A stretch of DNA of 64,000 nt from Ectobius pallidus. Lineage: Eukaryota; Arthropoda; Insecta; Blattodea; Ectobiidae. Within the stretch, counting starts at the first letter, position 1. Each line of letters starts with the position of its first letter. The notes beneath the pieces were generated by a model. It saw nothing but the letters and a program-made list of their open reading frames with translations. It did no database searches and had not been told where the DNA came from. A program made the position numbers and the translations under genes. Shown one piece after another: positions 34,225-46,677 of the stretch. The stretch covers positions 13,446,530-13,510,529 of the forward strand of contig CAXKWD010000006.1 in the NCBI GenBank assembly GCA_964059195.1, given 5' to 3'.

Positions 34225-36152
34225 TACCGTATTTTACAGATTTTAAAACGCTCCAGACCATAAGATGCACCTTGATTTTAGGATGCAAATTTAACCATTG
34301 CACTGCTATCAACGGAGCAGTTCTGGCGCGGAGAATGGCACTTACGTGTGCTATCGACGGAGCAGTTCTGGCCGCGAAGTTGGTGCTATGAACGAGACGA
34401 TTCCACAAGGAATGGAAGTTTTTAACACAGTTTCAACGAAAGGATAGTGTCCTGCCATCTCTTGGGGTTAGATAGATTTTAATTTCATTGCTTTCCGTGC
34501 CCTGTGGTGCAATCTGTAGACGAAAATGTGAGGCCTTGCACAATGTTGCGATGTCTGAAGAAGCCAATGAACTCAAGAGTCAGCTGACATGCGGGGAATC
34601 ATGTCAAGGCCATGGTATGTTCAATTTCAACATAGTCATTGCTTCCACGAGCAAGGAAAAGTGTTTCTTACATGATGACGAAATTCTGGCGTATTTTGAA
34701 ACTGCCTTCTGATATTTCGGATTTATCAGAGAGTGACAGTGAAAATATCTCAGCAAGGAGGGTTTGTCAGCTTGCCAATATCTCAGCAGTGAAAGGGTTA
34801 CAGGAAAAGAAATTTAATGTAATTCTAAACAAAAACTTTTATATATACTTCACTGCATAAGCAAATTATAACCTTGTACAGTCGGTCAAATAAAAAACGT
34901 CGGGCGGTATTTGATTAAGTATCACGAACGAGCATATGCGCATGTACAGGAAGACTTAAGGTTAGGTTCACACCTGCCTCTTGTCTCTCCATGTATTTTC
35001 TTGATTATTTAGTCAGTTTTGTTCCAAAACAAACATGTATAGAAGGCTGTGGCTATATGCCTCAAATCCGCCATATTCTTGGTTGCAAATTGTTATAATA
35101 TTAATAATTAATAGATTCGCGAGGAATATGTTTATTCAAGGAGCATTTTTTAAAGATTTTATTTTATAATACCAGTACTTGTAGTGCAAAATCAATAACT
35201 TACGCTCAGCATCTGCAACCAATCTTAGCATCGAAATACGCGTCCGGCCAGATCAACGTTTGCTATGAAAACTTCCGGTCGCATTATAGTAACGTTCCCA
35301 CCTCTGAGCTTCTTTTCATAAATATGGAACCTTCTCGCTGCTTCAGAGACCGAAAAATGCAGGTCAATTACAGCCCTAACCACACTTTCTCTCACGTTAG
35401 CATTTGTATGTGGCGATGACACAAAGCAAAATGAATTATGACAATGCATTAAGTTGAATATCGTGTGTTGCGATTTCCGCGATCTTCATTTTCTCCCTCC
35501 TTGTTCATATTTTCCCTCCTGCCGCATGGCCTCATATGTTCCGAAAATGACCTGTATTTTGTGTTTTTTATAGGAAACTTGTGAACTAATGCGTCAAAAC
35601 TTTAATTTTAACAGCATACGAGTCCCGACGTTTTTTATTTGACCGACTGTACAATGGAATCAGTGTAAATCACTTCTAACTTCAAACCTGCATTGTACAA
35701 AAATATCTTCTGTACAGTGGCATCGCGTAAATTTTAACAACTGAACTGATTTCTTATGAAAGAGTGAAAATACTTTTACACCCTCTAACCCTCAATTCAG
35801 CATACAGTAAGTGTAATGGGACAAGGCTGTTTAGAGGTTGTTGCCTTCATGTAAACCACCCGGCGGAGACAACTCCTTTCGTATAAAAGAACTCAGCACT
35901 CCTTTCTTTTCGCATTATATACCTGTCTTCCAGCTATCCTCATTTTACGATTGTGACGAGTGCACTGTACAGTCCGTGCCAAAATTTGTAACTATCTTAT
36001 CATTTACAACACCTTTTTTATAACCATGGTATTCCAGCAATATTTACCATAATTTTAATTTTATAGTGTACTTCGGACCATTAGACGCATCCAACTTTCA
36101 AGGCTCTATTTTCAAGGCAAATAAGTGCGTCTTATGGTCCGTAAAATACGGT
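34225..36152. mobile_element. MITE (ACCGTATTTTAC ends), copy 1
   Basis: Ends ACCGTATTTTACAG and GGTCCGTAAAATACGGT, with ACCATAAGA(T/C)GCACC just inside. Related copy at 50030-50675. It carries open scraps (for example SDISDLSESDSEN near 34715) resembling transposase N-termini, and a nested pogo-like element. Confidence 0.7.
34879..35649 (-). mobile_element. pogo-like Tc1/mariner element
   Basis: A perfect 27-bp inverted repeat starting CAGTCGGTCAAATAAAAAAC, flanked by TA. Minus-strand frame 35225-35449 reads NVRESVVRAVIDLHFSVSEA then ARRFHI, a Psq-type helix-turn-helix of pogo transposases. The host copy at 50 kb gives the empty site (CTTGTACAATGG). Only the N-terminal region remains. Confidence 0.8.
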
Positions 36153-36664
36153 AATAAAAATTAACCTTTTTATTCACATGGAATTTATACCCAAGAATGC
36201 TGATTTATGTAAGTGTAACTTCATTTCAATTATGTTATGCAGAAAGCGACCATTCCTCAAAAAACCTAAAAATTGGGTTATGGTGTTGTCTGGACAGCTA
36301 TAGACCAATCCTATGATAGTCAGATAGCATCCTTCCTGTATGTGTAAAGGCCCGCAATCTAAGGCAAAATATCTAACCACAAAGTGCTGTTCTTACATTC
36401 TGAGTCTGCAGAAAGAGATCACAAATCACATAAATTTAATTTAAATATGAAAAATTATGAAACTGAACTCAAATGCACTTCCTACGCCATATTTTACTTC
36501 AGTCTTGCTCAGCTATCTAAAAGGTTTTAACTAATTTTTTTAGACATTTTAACTTTTGTGGCTTGGAAGTTTTCTGCATAATACCATTCATTTGTTGCAT
36601 GAATAAAAAAAATTTATACCAAATAGGAACATTTTTAAAATTTAGAATTTTCAGAAATATTTCC

Positions 36665-37045
36665 ATTTTAGAACTGGTTCAGTACAAACTGCGGGAAAGT
36701 GTATATGAGGAAAACCAAGAGGAAATTAGAGGTTAGAACAAAAGAACGTATGAGACATCTTAAACACGGAAATATAGACAATCTGCAGTAATGGCCCACT
36801 TTTGGAATGAAGGTCATGATATCAATTGGGATTCAAAATTGATTAAATGTGCCGAAGGCTACAAGGAACTTTCGGTTTGGGAGAGGATATTCATCCGCAA
36901 ACATAAAGAATATCTCATGAACTTCGACATCCCAACAGATGAATGTCTTATCACCAAATGCAGCATACTTCCCCGAGAGGGCAACACAAACGTCCAGGCG
37001 GCAGTTGGTGTTAATCTGATGATTATGAATGACGATGGTCTTTGA
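36665..37045 (+). pseudogene. Penelope-like element 6, GIY-YIG fragment
   Basis: Frames with one shift read CIYEENQEE/KTKRKLEVRTKERMRHLK, then YKELSVWERIFIRKHKEYLM and NFDIPTDECLI. The T.R.....R..EH and L..WE..FI..H...LMNFD..P pattern is the C-terminus of PLE endonucleases seen in three other copies here. Confidence 0.65.
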
Positions 37046-37984
37046 AATAGTTCAGGTATTTATACAAAAAGTGAAGTATACGTGCTAGACCCAACTCAAT
37101 ATTATATCCTGGTTCAGATTACCTAAAGTATCAGAGTAGCAGGTTTCAAACAGAACCCTTTATTCTGAGATCAGAATTACGTCTCTTAATAATGATAATC
37201 ATAATTTAGCATCACAAGTATTTATTTCTTCCCATCTCAGAACTCAAAGAAATTAATATTCATAAAGAACAACTTTCTCTTTCTTTCTTTCTTTCATTCT
37301 TCATTCACTGCAGAACAAATTGCCCATTTAAGAGTGTACATAACACACAAATGTCTTAGAAATTTTGTTTTGATTTTTGATTCTGACAAAATTATCTAGT
37401 ACTTCACCAAGGCTAGTCAACTATAGAGGTTGCCTTGTCCGACAAGCATATAGGACAGAGGCTGCGGTGAGCTGGCAGGAAGTGTGAAGTCACCTGTTTC
37501 CAACTAGGGCTATTCCAGGCAATTACTATGTTTAGAAATGGTCATACCTTATGATTAAACTCGCAACACTAACCCTTGGTCGGATTATTGTGAAATTTCT
37601 GTAGAAATAATCTAACACAACAGCCCTACTGATGGTTAAAACAGACACAAATGTTTTTATTTCATTTTATAAATATCGCCAATTAAATCGTAAGGTGTGA
37701 GCATTTGTAGACTGAGTAAACATTAGGAATAGCCCTAGTGGGAAACACGTGACCTTATGCACTCAAGCGCTGTGATTGGTCTATCTCGGATGGGGAAAAC
37801 CTTGGTACTTCTCTGCACATTTTAGTACTCACTTTAGTTTAATATCTTTTATCCAACTTCTACTGCTGTAGTGAGATATGAGATGATTAAGAGATGAGAA
37901 GCAATACAGAGGAAGAACGTGAAAAGAAATAGGGAGAGAAGACAGATAAAAGAAGAGTAGGGGAGAAGAGGGGGAGTTTGGAAA

Positions 37985-38705
37985 GGGCACATTTTCAAAG
38001 TCATCAGTAAATCCACCGGTGGAAAAGTTCGATGAAAGTTTGGTGAATGTACGATGAATGTACAATGAGCCTGATGAACCAATGACTTTACGAAGAGATC
38101 GATGGATTTCAGCGGGAGTATTTGAGTTGTTTAATAATTATTGTATCATGGATTTGCAAGAAGTAGAAATTATAATATATGATGGGCAGGGAACTAATAA
38201 CCAAGTGCTATCATTCTCATAAATCATGTTTTGAGCATAATAAAATCCACAAAACATTTTGCATAGTTAAATACAGTACCTAACCTCATTATGGATAACC
38301 TGTGCTGTCAGATTCAAGATGATTGGAAAATGACATTAATTAATAGATTTTTATGTAGAGTATTTTTTCTTTCTTTTCTAGTCTTGAAACAAAATCAACC
38401 CATCACTTTCATTTTTGGAGGATTCACACTCTGATGAAGAGCAGTTCGTTAGCTTTCGCACGAAAATAAGCTCAGTATATTTATGATAATGGTAACTGTC
38501 GTCTGCTTCTCTGCTCCACCACGTTTGTCATCCAAGAAGCATCGTACTTTAAGTTTGATGTGTCTAATTGCAATCGATGACTTTCACCGGAGAGTTTACG
38601 AACAGCCTGATGCTTTCCCGGTGGATTGTCTGTTGACTTTAAAAACACCTTGGTGAAAGTCCGACAGCATCATTGGAATCAATCAATGACTTTAAAAACG
38701 GGCCC
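37985..38705. mobile_element. Inverted-repeat MITE
   Basis: GGGCACATTTTCAAAGTCA and TGACTTTAAAAACGGGCCC are imperfect inverted ends; internal CACCGGTGGAAA/CCCGGTGGA pairs extend it. Flank AAA on both sides may be a 3-bp TSD. Confidence 0.5.
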
Positions 38706-39087
38706 AAAGAGAAGGGGATGCGAGATGAAAATGAGGTGCTGACAGAAAGGATCACGAGATAGAAGTCAATGGAAATGACAAGAGAAAATTTAATACAAAA
38801 TTACCGTGCAGGTGATATAATGTGCAAATAAATTTTTAGGCAAAAATCAATGTACACTATTGTACACTATAGAGCTATGCATTCTCTGGTTTATGTTGTG
38901 GCATGAATTATTAGTATTCCTTGTTACTGTAGTATTCAGAGTCATGTAAGTTCATCGCTCAAAAAATGTTAAATGATATTTACAGTATGCAACTGGATTA
39001 AATCACTGTATTAACTGCAATATTCATCTGCACTATGTTAAGTATGGAAAGGAGTACTCAGCAAATTACCATTAACCGGAAGCTCAC

Positions 39088-39206
39088 CTTCTTCTTCACT
39101 TTTCTCTGTCTGGGTTCTATCATGAAGAATTCTACGTTCCTGAAGGGCTCGACTTGGAATCAAACCTGCTCTCATGTTACGATCGCCTTCTCTTCGAGCT
39201 TGCCAC
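39088..39206 (-). CDS. sdt: stardust/PALS1-like exon b (SH3 end, hook start)
   Basis: 119 bases: one base completes Trp66, then 39 codons (67-105), then one base of Gly106. It reads W-QARREGD at the SH3 end and GLIPSRALQERRIL at the SH3/hook junction, followed by an acidic EKSEEE linker. A TTTTTTAG acceptor and a GTGAGC donor flank it, and both phases fit the neighbouring exons exactly. The WWQAR..GLIPS signature is that of p55-type MAGUK SH3 domains. The flanking introns are about 10.3 kb and 10.1 kb, the first containing the nested hAT at 39.8-43.1 kb. Confidence 0.85.
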
Positions 39207-41183
39207 CTAAAAAAGGAAGGACAATAAATAATGCATTAGTTCATGACTCCAAATGAGCACTACAGCATGTAGATATCGGTCAAACACTGAACTATTCCTT
39301 ACACTACAAATTTTCAAGAATGTAACAAAAAAATTACACTAGAAGTTGCTATAAATTCTTGACATAATTGACATAATTGTTCAATAAGCTTCACAGTTCT
39401 ACATTTTTCCTGTTTACATGTTTTGTGCCATTTCCCTAGGTCTGTGAAGTCCATCATACTTTCCCCTAAAAAAACCAGGGCCTATTAAGAAATCCAATAT
39501 AATATGTGGATAGCATTTAATGTAATTTAAAAAAAAATTAAAGGTAATATTTATTCACCTCTCAAACTATAAAAACTCTTCAGGCTTAATCATACATTTA
39601 TTTCACATGCAGCAATAAAAAACACAGTTGGCCAACATAATTACTTGACTTCAAATTTTAGATAAACTCCTATTTTAATCATAAAAATTATAGGAAGTTT
39701 ATGTAGTGAAGTTAATAAATATACACTGACAGGCAAAAAAAACGATCACTTAAAGAAATGTTAAAAAATTAAGTTTAAATAAAAATTATGTAGTAGGCTT
39801 AGTGATTGAAATAAAATTACTGCAATAGGGATGTAGCTCGCCAAACTTCTCCGACAGATAGTGTGGGTGTACTAGCCGGTATGCGCTAGCCATCCGTCAC
39901 TTGTTTTTCCAGTTGTCGTCTGCTGGCACCATGCTTTTAAATGGCGTTCCATCTTCCCAGTCCGAAAAATATGTTCGTAATTTTATATTTTTATAGAGGA
40001 CACGAGACTACTATACATACTTCCTTGTCTACTGGGCCCTTCTAGAATGTTTAAGTGTCAAAAAGACGAAAGAAAAATTACAGCAGATAGGTTCTAAATA
40101 AGACTAAAAAGGAAGGATTACCTAACAAATATTATGAGAAATTTCCGATCTAGACAACGTTATTTTGTACTCGACTTGCGGTAATATGTTATCAATGTAT
40201 GAATATTTATATGCAGTGTAACGATTGGATATTCTTTAATATTTATATTAATATTAAATTTGCCAGAGCATCGAGAAGATGTTATGGGCCATTTAAAAAT
40301 AGAGTAAATTACAACTGCAAATAAATTTAAATTACGTAGTAACGCAATGATAATTACAGTACATTGTGTTAGTTTTATACCTTTGTTAAACTGTATCTTT
40401 ATTGCACCTTTATATTTAAAGATCACTTCCCTGTTTAATTTTTTTAGTTATTTTAGGCCTATTTATTTTACTTTGCTGTATAAATATGTGTATATTACTG
40501 TAGCCTTCTATTGCATCTGAGATCAAAATATAAATTCTGTGATTTCTAAATAAAAATTGTGACAATAGCATTGCCAATTTAATAGGCTACATAACTTATC
40601 ATATGATAATTCTTAAATTCTGCCTTTATATACTGCTATGTCATGCAATGAAATATTCTTAATAGGGATGGGTCCTCGATACTTTCGATACCTCGATACC
40701 CTCGATACTTGCATGGTATCGGCATCGAGCGATACTTCAGAAAACTCGCTCGATACTTTGGTAATTCTGCAATTTAAGGAAATGCGGATCTCTTTCTGCT
40801 TTTAGAAGTCTATTAAATATAGTAAATACTTCTGTTTCTCCTTTAAATGGAGAAAACCACTCTGTGACTTTTGTCTGGTCATAAATAAAGACTTTCCGAC
40901 TTTAAAAATCAAACAGAAGAGATTCTTAGTTGTTTCGTTTCCTGTGAAACGTTTCAATAACAACCAACAAGCAAGCTGACTGTCCAAACCCTGCTCCCTT
41001 GCAGAGATTAAGTTACTGCTTATTCTGCAAACCTTAAAACAGTTTGTTCATTGTACTGCTCTGTGATCTGAGTAGAACGTCACATGATTATTTTATCCAT
41101 TCATAAGCAATCTATTTCGGTATGCTTTTAAAACAAGTCAGCATACCGGCTTTCAGTTCATATCTCTACGTGACAGAAGAATA

Positions 41184-41498
41184 ATGAGTGTATTGCGTAC
41201 GATAACATATATATTTTTTCCAGTCAATATGAGTGAAGTGTGGAACTATTTTCAAATAGACCCTCATTGTGATAATCGCGCCATTTGCCGCATTTGTAAA
41301 AAACGTTTTTCTCGTGATGGAAAATGTCACAACACTAGTAACCTTAAAAAACATATCACATCAGTGCATAAAATTGCCTTTTCAGAACCTCTTAATAAAA
41401 AATTATGCGGAAGTGGAAATTTAACCCCTGAAGAAGAAACAGTAGTGAAAGGGCGAGTTTTTCGCAGTCCTAGTGCTCTCAATTCTGCTAAAGACTGA
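41184..41498 (+). pseudogene. hAT transposase N-terminal BED zinc finger
   Basis: Open 104 codons. From the second Met: SEVWNYFQIDPHCDNRAICR then CKKRFSRDGKCHNTSNLKKH and VHK. This is a BED finger (W.YF....., C..C, H....H). BED fingers bind transposon ends. The frame stops at 41498 before any catalytic part. Confidence 0.8.
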
Positions 41499-41663
41499 TT
41501 GGTGGACCTTTCTAACCAAGAGGAATGTACTGCATCCAAAATTGATGAGGTAGGATTTTTAATTTTTTATTCCAAAATTACATATATGTGGGAATAGTAA
41601 TGTAGTACTGACGTACTCGTAAGAATCGATCATTCAAGAACATTTTTATTTATTTTATTTTAA

Positions 41664-42017
41664 ATGTCACAGACGTCAAAGCCCGAGAAATTGCCAGGAA
41701 TGTGGTACCTGTATAGTAACATTATGCAAGAAAATAATATGTCAAATTCACTGCCAGTAAACAGTTCCCAGGAAGAAATCACTGCATATCTCAAAGACGA
41801 TTTGTTACCTCCTCTTTCTAGTTCATTAGATTACTGGAAAACAAACACAAAATTTCAGAAACTAAAGAAGTTAGCTGTGAAATACCTGTCCATACCACCA
41901 GCAACAGTTTTCTCTGAAAGACTGTTTAGTAGAGCAGGACTCAAATGTGACAGAAAAAGAAGTAGACTTGACCCCGAAAAAGTGAGAATGCTAGTATTTT
42001 TGAACAAAAACTTGTAA
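41664..42017 (+). pseudogene. hAT transposase C-terminal dimerisation domain
   Basis: Open 117 codons: EEITAYLKDDLLPPLSSSLD, then LKKLAVKYLSIPPATVFSER, LFSRAGL and RSRLDPEKVRMLVFLNKN. L...A..YL..P..S..SER.FS.AG......R..L.P..V..L.FL..N is the hATC signature. Confidence 0.85.
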
Positions 42018-43666
42018 GTGGACTGTTTCAAAAACAAAATTTACTTTTAATGTAGAGTTTAAAAATAATTATAGGCTACTGATGATATTAAATTTTGTCT
42101 CATTAAATATGCACACTTAATTCATTTAGTTGGTATTACACAGTTCTCTCAACTTTTTATTTGTAATGTACCTATTTATTGAAACTGGAAATGTTGATGG
42201 TATCGAGTATCGAGGAAAATATCATGTATCGGTATCGAGTATCGAGTATCAAGAAAACCTGGTATCGACCCATCCCTAATTCTTAACAATATTTTGTCTC
42301 ATAACTAGAAATGAAAATCATGTAACGATGGTCCAGCATACCGATAATAAAAGGAATAAGAAATAATAAGGCATGAGAAGAAGAAAAAAAAAGGTTTAAT
42401 CGATTGTCAAGTTCCCATCTTTTTTCACTATTCTGGAGAGGAAATGGTAAGTTTTCGTGTTGTAAACATATTTTAATATTTTGATTTTGAATGCGTTTTT
42501 TAATATGACGGTATAGGCTAAATATGCATTTAATATAGAAAATAAATAATATTAAAAATGTCTGCGAATACACACTACATATATCAGTGTTTATCACGTA
42601 TATCAATTAGTATTTTACTGTCTGAACCCTAGATGCACATTCTTTTAGTTATTTTGAATCATACCCAATCGCCAAATTAGCAGCACTTTATATAAATATT
42701 CATATCTGCATAACATTTTGCACGTAGGGAACATAGTAATGTAGTTAATAGCCGGCATTTCTCCCAGTATTTGTCAGCTTATTCTTCCTTCTTTTCGACT
42801 TATATAGCGTCTATCTTTTGCAATTTTTCTTTAAGCTTTTTCTCGTAAATATATTCTGGAAGTGTCCAGTATACAAAGAAATGCGCCTAGTAGCGCTTTG
42901 CCCGCTACAAAAATAGAAAAGTTTGAATGCATTTTTCAGTCTGCTAAGATGAAACTCCATTTAAAAGCATGGTACCAGCAGACGACAACTGGAAAAACAA
43001 GTGACGAACGGCTAGCGCATACCGGCTAGAGCAGTGGAGACATCTGTTGGTCCTAGTTCGCTACATCCCTATTGTATACGTTTTTAAGATTAAAATTTAA
43101 TGACACATTTCACACTTAATTCCCCATGTTGCCTCTTGCACCGTGGTGAATGGTGAGCCTAAGATTGCAGCGCCATAACGGAGGCTGCATCCATCATCAA
43201 TTAGAGCAACAACTTTGGCAACATCTTCAGGACTGAGAGACATAATTTCAACTAAACTTACTGACAGAATCACTTCGATGCGAAGCGAGACAGTTTCCTT
43301 TCAGTTTGGAAGGAAATGATGCAATACAACAATGAAACACCTTGCAATATGTATGACAAGCTAGTGCACATAATCAGATGCCCTATTGCGATTTTTGTTT
43401 GTTTTCTTTGGTGATAAGGTGAAGATATTAAGAAAGCAGATGCGCTGTGTCTATAGCTAATGGTCCCATAAAAATAATAATTCTTCCTCACCAACAACAA
43501 TGTATAAACATCCAATCAAAATTATGTTTAATCTTAAAATTACAACAAATTTTACAGTGATCGGTTTTTTTTTGCATGTTAGTGTATATTAATACTTGAG
43601 ATGGAGATTTAACAAACATAACTTTATAATATATTACGTGGGATTTTTTACAGTGAAGTGGTACTA

Positions 43667-43805
43667 TAAATAATGTAGTATATGGTCGGTTGTTTAAACT
43701 CAAACCTCACTTACTTGTTTCTTTTCAAGAATCATGATTCTTCTTGAAAAGAAACAAGTAAGTGAGGTTTGAGTTTAAACAACCGACCATATACTACATT
43801 ATTTA
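43667..43805. repeat. Perfect palindrome, 65-bp arms
   Basis: Arms 43667-43731 and 43741-43805 around 9 bp (TCATGATTC). Confidence 0.85.
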
Positions 43806-44369
43806 AACATAACTTTACTCAATTCAAACTAACCTGAACATGTTTTGAGCCACCATCGTGACTCATCCTCAGCTATACTCCATCTGAGGTAGGAACAACA
43901 GCTGTGCCTTCTGGTGAGTGTTTAATTAACCTTTTGAAAAGATTGTCATCGGCGGGTATATCAAAATTCATCAGCTGGTCCCTGTTTTTGTGGATATAAA
44001 TATTCTCCCAAAATCAGGAATATATCAATTTAACTGTAAAAACTGCAATCGTAAAGACATTGGAAAAACTAAAAGAAATTTAGATATAAGGGAAAAGAAC
44101 ATATCTGACATAAAATATGGACAGACTGATAAATCAGCAATAGCTGCATGTGTTTAGGAGAAGGATCATGAAATTACTCGTAGTTTGGAACCGGAATTAA
44201 AGCAGTATGTCCAGGGGCATAAGCAGCTCACAGTTTGGAAGATTATTTATATCCACAAAAACAGGGACCAGCTGATGAATTTTGATATACCCACCGATAA
44301 CGATCTTATGAAGAGGTTAATTAAACACCCACCAGGAGGCACAGCTGTTGTTCCTACCTCAGATGGAGT

Positions 44370-44945
44370 CAGGGTTGCCAGTTATCTGAAATCAAAATAA
44401 GGGACAGATGCGTGGTCGACGAAATCGACGGCTCCTATCTCAGAAGTTGTAAACTTTATTTAATAACGATAGTTTCGTTGTGATATTGGCATCACAGTGC
44501 AGCTAATTAATAAACATTTTATCTTACTTCCTATTATAACTATAATGCAACATGGCATTAGGCATCCATTATTTAGCTGTCCACTCTTTTCTTCATCCAA
44601 GATTAACTTCCCAACAGGCTGGCCAACGCGAAATCGCCAAAGTTGTAAGCTGCAACGATCAACGAATCAAACAGAACTGTCTATAGATTGGTCGGCACCA
44701 ATGGTTATAGGCTATATGGGGAACAGCGCACAATGAGCATAAATATTTTAACGTTTTGAGCACATATTAAACATTCGCATCACTTGCGTTCCAAAAAGTT
44801 TCAATCCTGGCGTATTTTTTGGGGAGGTTTCAAAATTCTCCGAAATACGGGACAATTGCCGTCCCGGCTAGGAACTCCCGGGACGCAGGACATTTAACAA
44901 AAATACGGTACTGTCCCGTAAAATCCGGGACGTCTGGCAACCCTG
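44370..44945. mobile_element. hAT MITE inside PLE 1
   Basis: CAGGGTTGCCAG and CTGGCAACCCTG ends with perfect 8-bp TSD GATGGAGT (44362-44369, 44946-44953). It splits the PLE tail; removing one TSD restores the tail order seen in the inverted copy at 43.88 kb. Confidence 0.92.
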
Positions 44946-45297
44946 GATGGAGTATAGCTGAGGATGAGTCAGGACTTTGGCTCAAAACATGTACAGGTTA
45001 TTATTTAATTAATGAAGGAAGTTTACACAGTGAAGTTATTAAATATGTAAGCATATGAGTGGAGACTTAATACACTGAACTTCACTAAATATTTGTACTA
45101 ACCTGGACCGGTTTCGGGATTACAACTTTACCCCATTTTCAACGTACTCCGACGTAAACTGGTCCAGGTTAGTACAAATATTTAGTGAAGTTCAGTGTAT
45201 TAAGTCTCCACTCATATGCTTACATGTTCAGGTTAGTTTGAATTAAGTGAAGTTATGTATGTTAAATCTCCATCTCAAGTATTAATATATATCCTTT

Positions 45298-46027
45298 CTG
45301 TAGCAAGATTGAGATCGGAAATATACACACTAACTTCACTAAAAGGTATATTTACCCAGGATGATCATTTCAATAGGTCTTCCCATCATCATCAGCTGGT
45401 CCTCTAGCGGCGGGTGAATGAACTTGTCGATCAAAGTTCCTTGTATGCCAACTGAAGTGTCAAAGTTTAAGAGATTTTTTCAGTTCTTTTTAATGAATAT
45501 TTTTTCCCAAACTATAAGTTCTATTGGTTTTTCAACTTGTTTTAGTAGTGCTATTTCATTTTCAATTTCATGGCCTACTTCCCGGAAATGAATGGCCAAA
45601 GTGGATTTTTCAATTTGTTTGTTCATAATGTTCCTAAAATGTTCTTTTCTCCTTGTATCTAAATTCCTTTTTGTTTGGCCTATGTAAAATTTTTCACATC
45701 TCTGCAATTAATTTTGTAAATTCCAGCTTTTTTGTAATAAGGGACCTTATTTTTCTGGTTGGTTTTTATAAGATTTTTCAAACTGAATTTATTCTGCGGT
45801 GCCAATTTCATGTTTACTTTATTGAAAACCTTCTGAAATTTGTGTTTTGCCCATGGGTGGTAGATGGATCTTTTGTGATTTGTGTTTTTTTTTTCATTTA
45901 TTAGTGTAGTTGTCTCTTTAACCTTCTTCTGTTTTTTTGAATTTCATTATTTTTTTGTCAATCAAATCTTTCTTGAAACCATTTTAGTGAAGTTAGCGTG
46001 TATATTTCCAATCTCAATCTTGCTACA
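45298..46027 (-). mobile_element. Penelope-like element 2 (GIY-YIG fragment)
   Basis: Inverted ends of about 47 bp (GTAGCAAGATTGAGATCGGA at 45298; mirrored to 46027). The minus strand encodes YKINCRDVKNF, FYIGQTKRNLDTRRKEHFRN, IMNKQIEKSTLAIHFREVGH and PIELIVWEKIFIKKN: GIY-YIG endonuclease C-terminal half with YIG and the catalytic-region Arg (TRRKEH). Frameshifted near the GIY. Confidence 0.7.
45355..45400 (-). ncRNA. Hammerhead-like ribozyme motif, PLE 2 tail
   Basis: Minus: stem I CCAG/CTGG. CTGATGA 45395-45389, extra T, stem II GATGGG/CCTATT with loop AAGA, GAAA 45371-45368. Short stem III (TGATCA), triplet ATC 45362-45360. Confidence 0.55.
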
Positions 46028-46677
46028 GATATCAACACTTCACTGTAGATTTTCCATCTAATATTAATATTAATATATATCCTATTTTAATGCTTAAAAT
46101 GTAACATAGTATTTTGAAAGAGCTTTCAAAACACAGTCACGTGAACTCAGTGGACTTCGCCCGTGTCTTTGTGAAAGCAGCTTGTTGTCTCATGATGTGA
46201 GTTTTCAGGAGCAAGGACCGATCTGAGCCTGTGCAGAAATTTGAAAATAGCCACTGGAGAAAGTTGATAGAAGGGAGTAGAGAGAGAATGTTGGTAGACA
46301 GCACGGAGAGCAGATTGCCGTCATACACTAAGCAAGTCAGGAGAAGAATGGACAGACAATAGTTGGTCTGGAAGGAAGAAGTGGTCTGCACAAACTACAA
46401 TGTAGATGGTGGGCAATTGAAGTTGGTTACTAGTGTGACATGGAACATTAACAGAGACTATTTGTGGTCCCTCCCTCCCGACTCAATGTAGTACTTCAAC
46501 GAAGCGGATGGTGGCTGTGAATAATCAGCTTTAACTTCTTCATGACCGTCTTTATCTCACAACAAGATTGAGAAAAGTGAAACATCTAGATTTTTCCATC
46601 TATCGATCTAGACTGTAATCTGAGATTTCGGTTGATGATGCAATGCCAGCGAAGAGGAAAAATTGTCCCAGTGATGA

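Larger units (their letters stand above)
40663..42278 (+). mobile_element. hAT element with BED and hATC ends, core deleted
   Basis: Ends TAGGGATGGGTC and GACCCATCCCTA, perfect 8-bp TSD ATTCTTAA (40655-40662, 42279-42286). Both subterminal zones carry clustered CGATAC/GTATCG words. Two coding pieces remain (next entries). The catalytic DDE region between them is absent, so it is non-autonomous. Confidence 0.9.
39823..43074. mobile_element. Long inverted-repeat element enclosing a hAT
   Basis: CAATAGGGATGTAGC at 39823 and GCTACATCCCTATTG ending 43074. Internal arms of about 75 bp (39880-39950, 42960-43030) include GTTGTCGTCTGCTGG. Whole interior interrupted by the BED/hATC hAT. Confidence 0.7.
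43580..45295 (+). mobile_element. Penelope-like element 1 with inverted tails and nested hAT
   Basis: 43580-43626 is inverted relative to 45255-45295. The inverted tail piece 43806-44008 is joined to a GIY-YIG region (44010-44369: YQFNCKNCNRKDIGKTKRNL, then WKIIYIHKNRDQLMNFDIP). The tail continues at 44954 after a nested hAT. Two palindromes lie inside (43667-43805; about 45047-45226). Tails carry CTGAGGA plus a hairpin followed by AAAAC (44958-44988; minus near 43850-43880). Confidence 0.65.

Noticed and set aside
38430..38465. Hammerhead core (CTGATGA ... GAAA) near 38433
   Set aside because: The sequence between the boxes does not form a clean stem II and no stem I or III was found.
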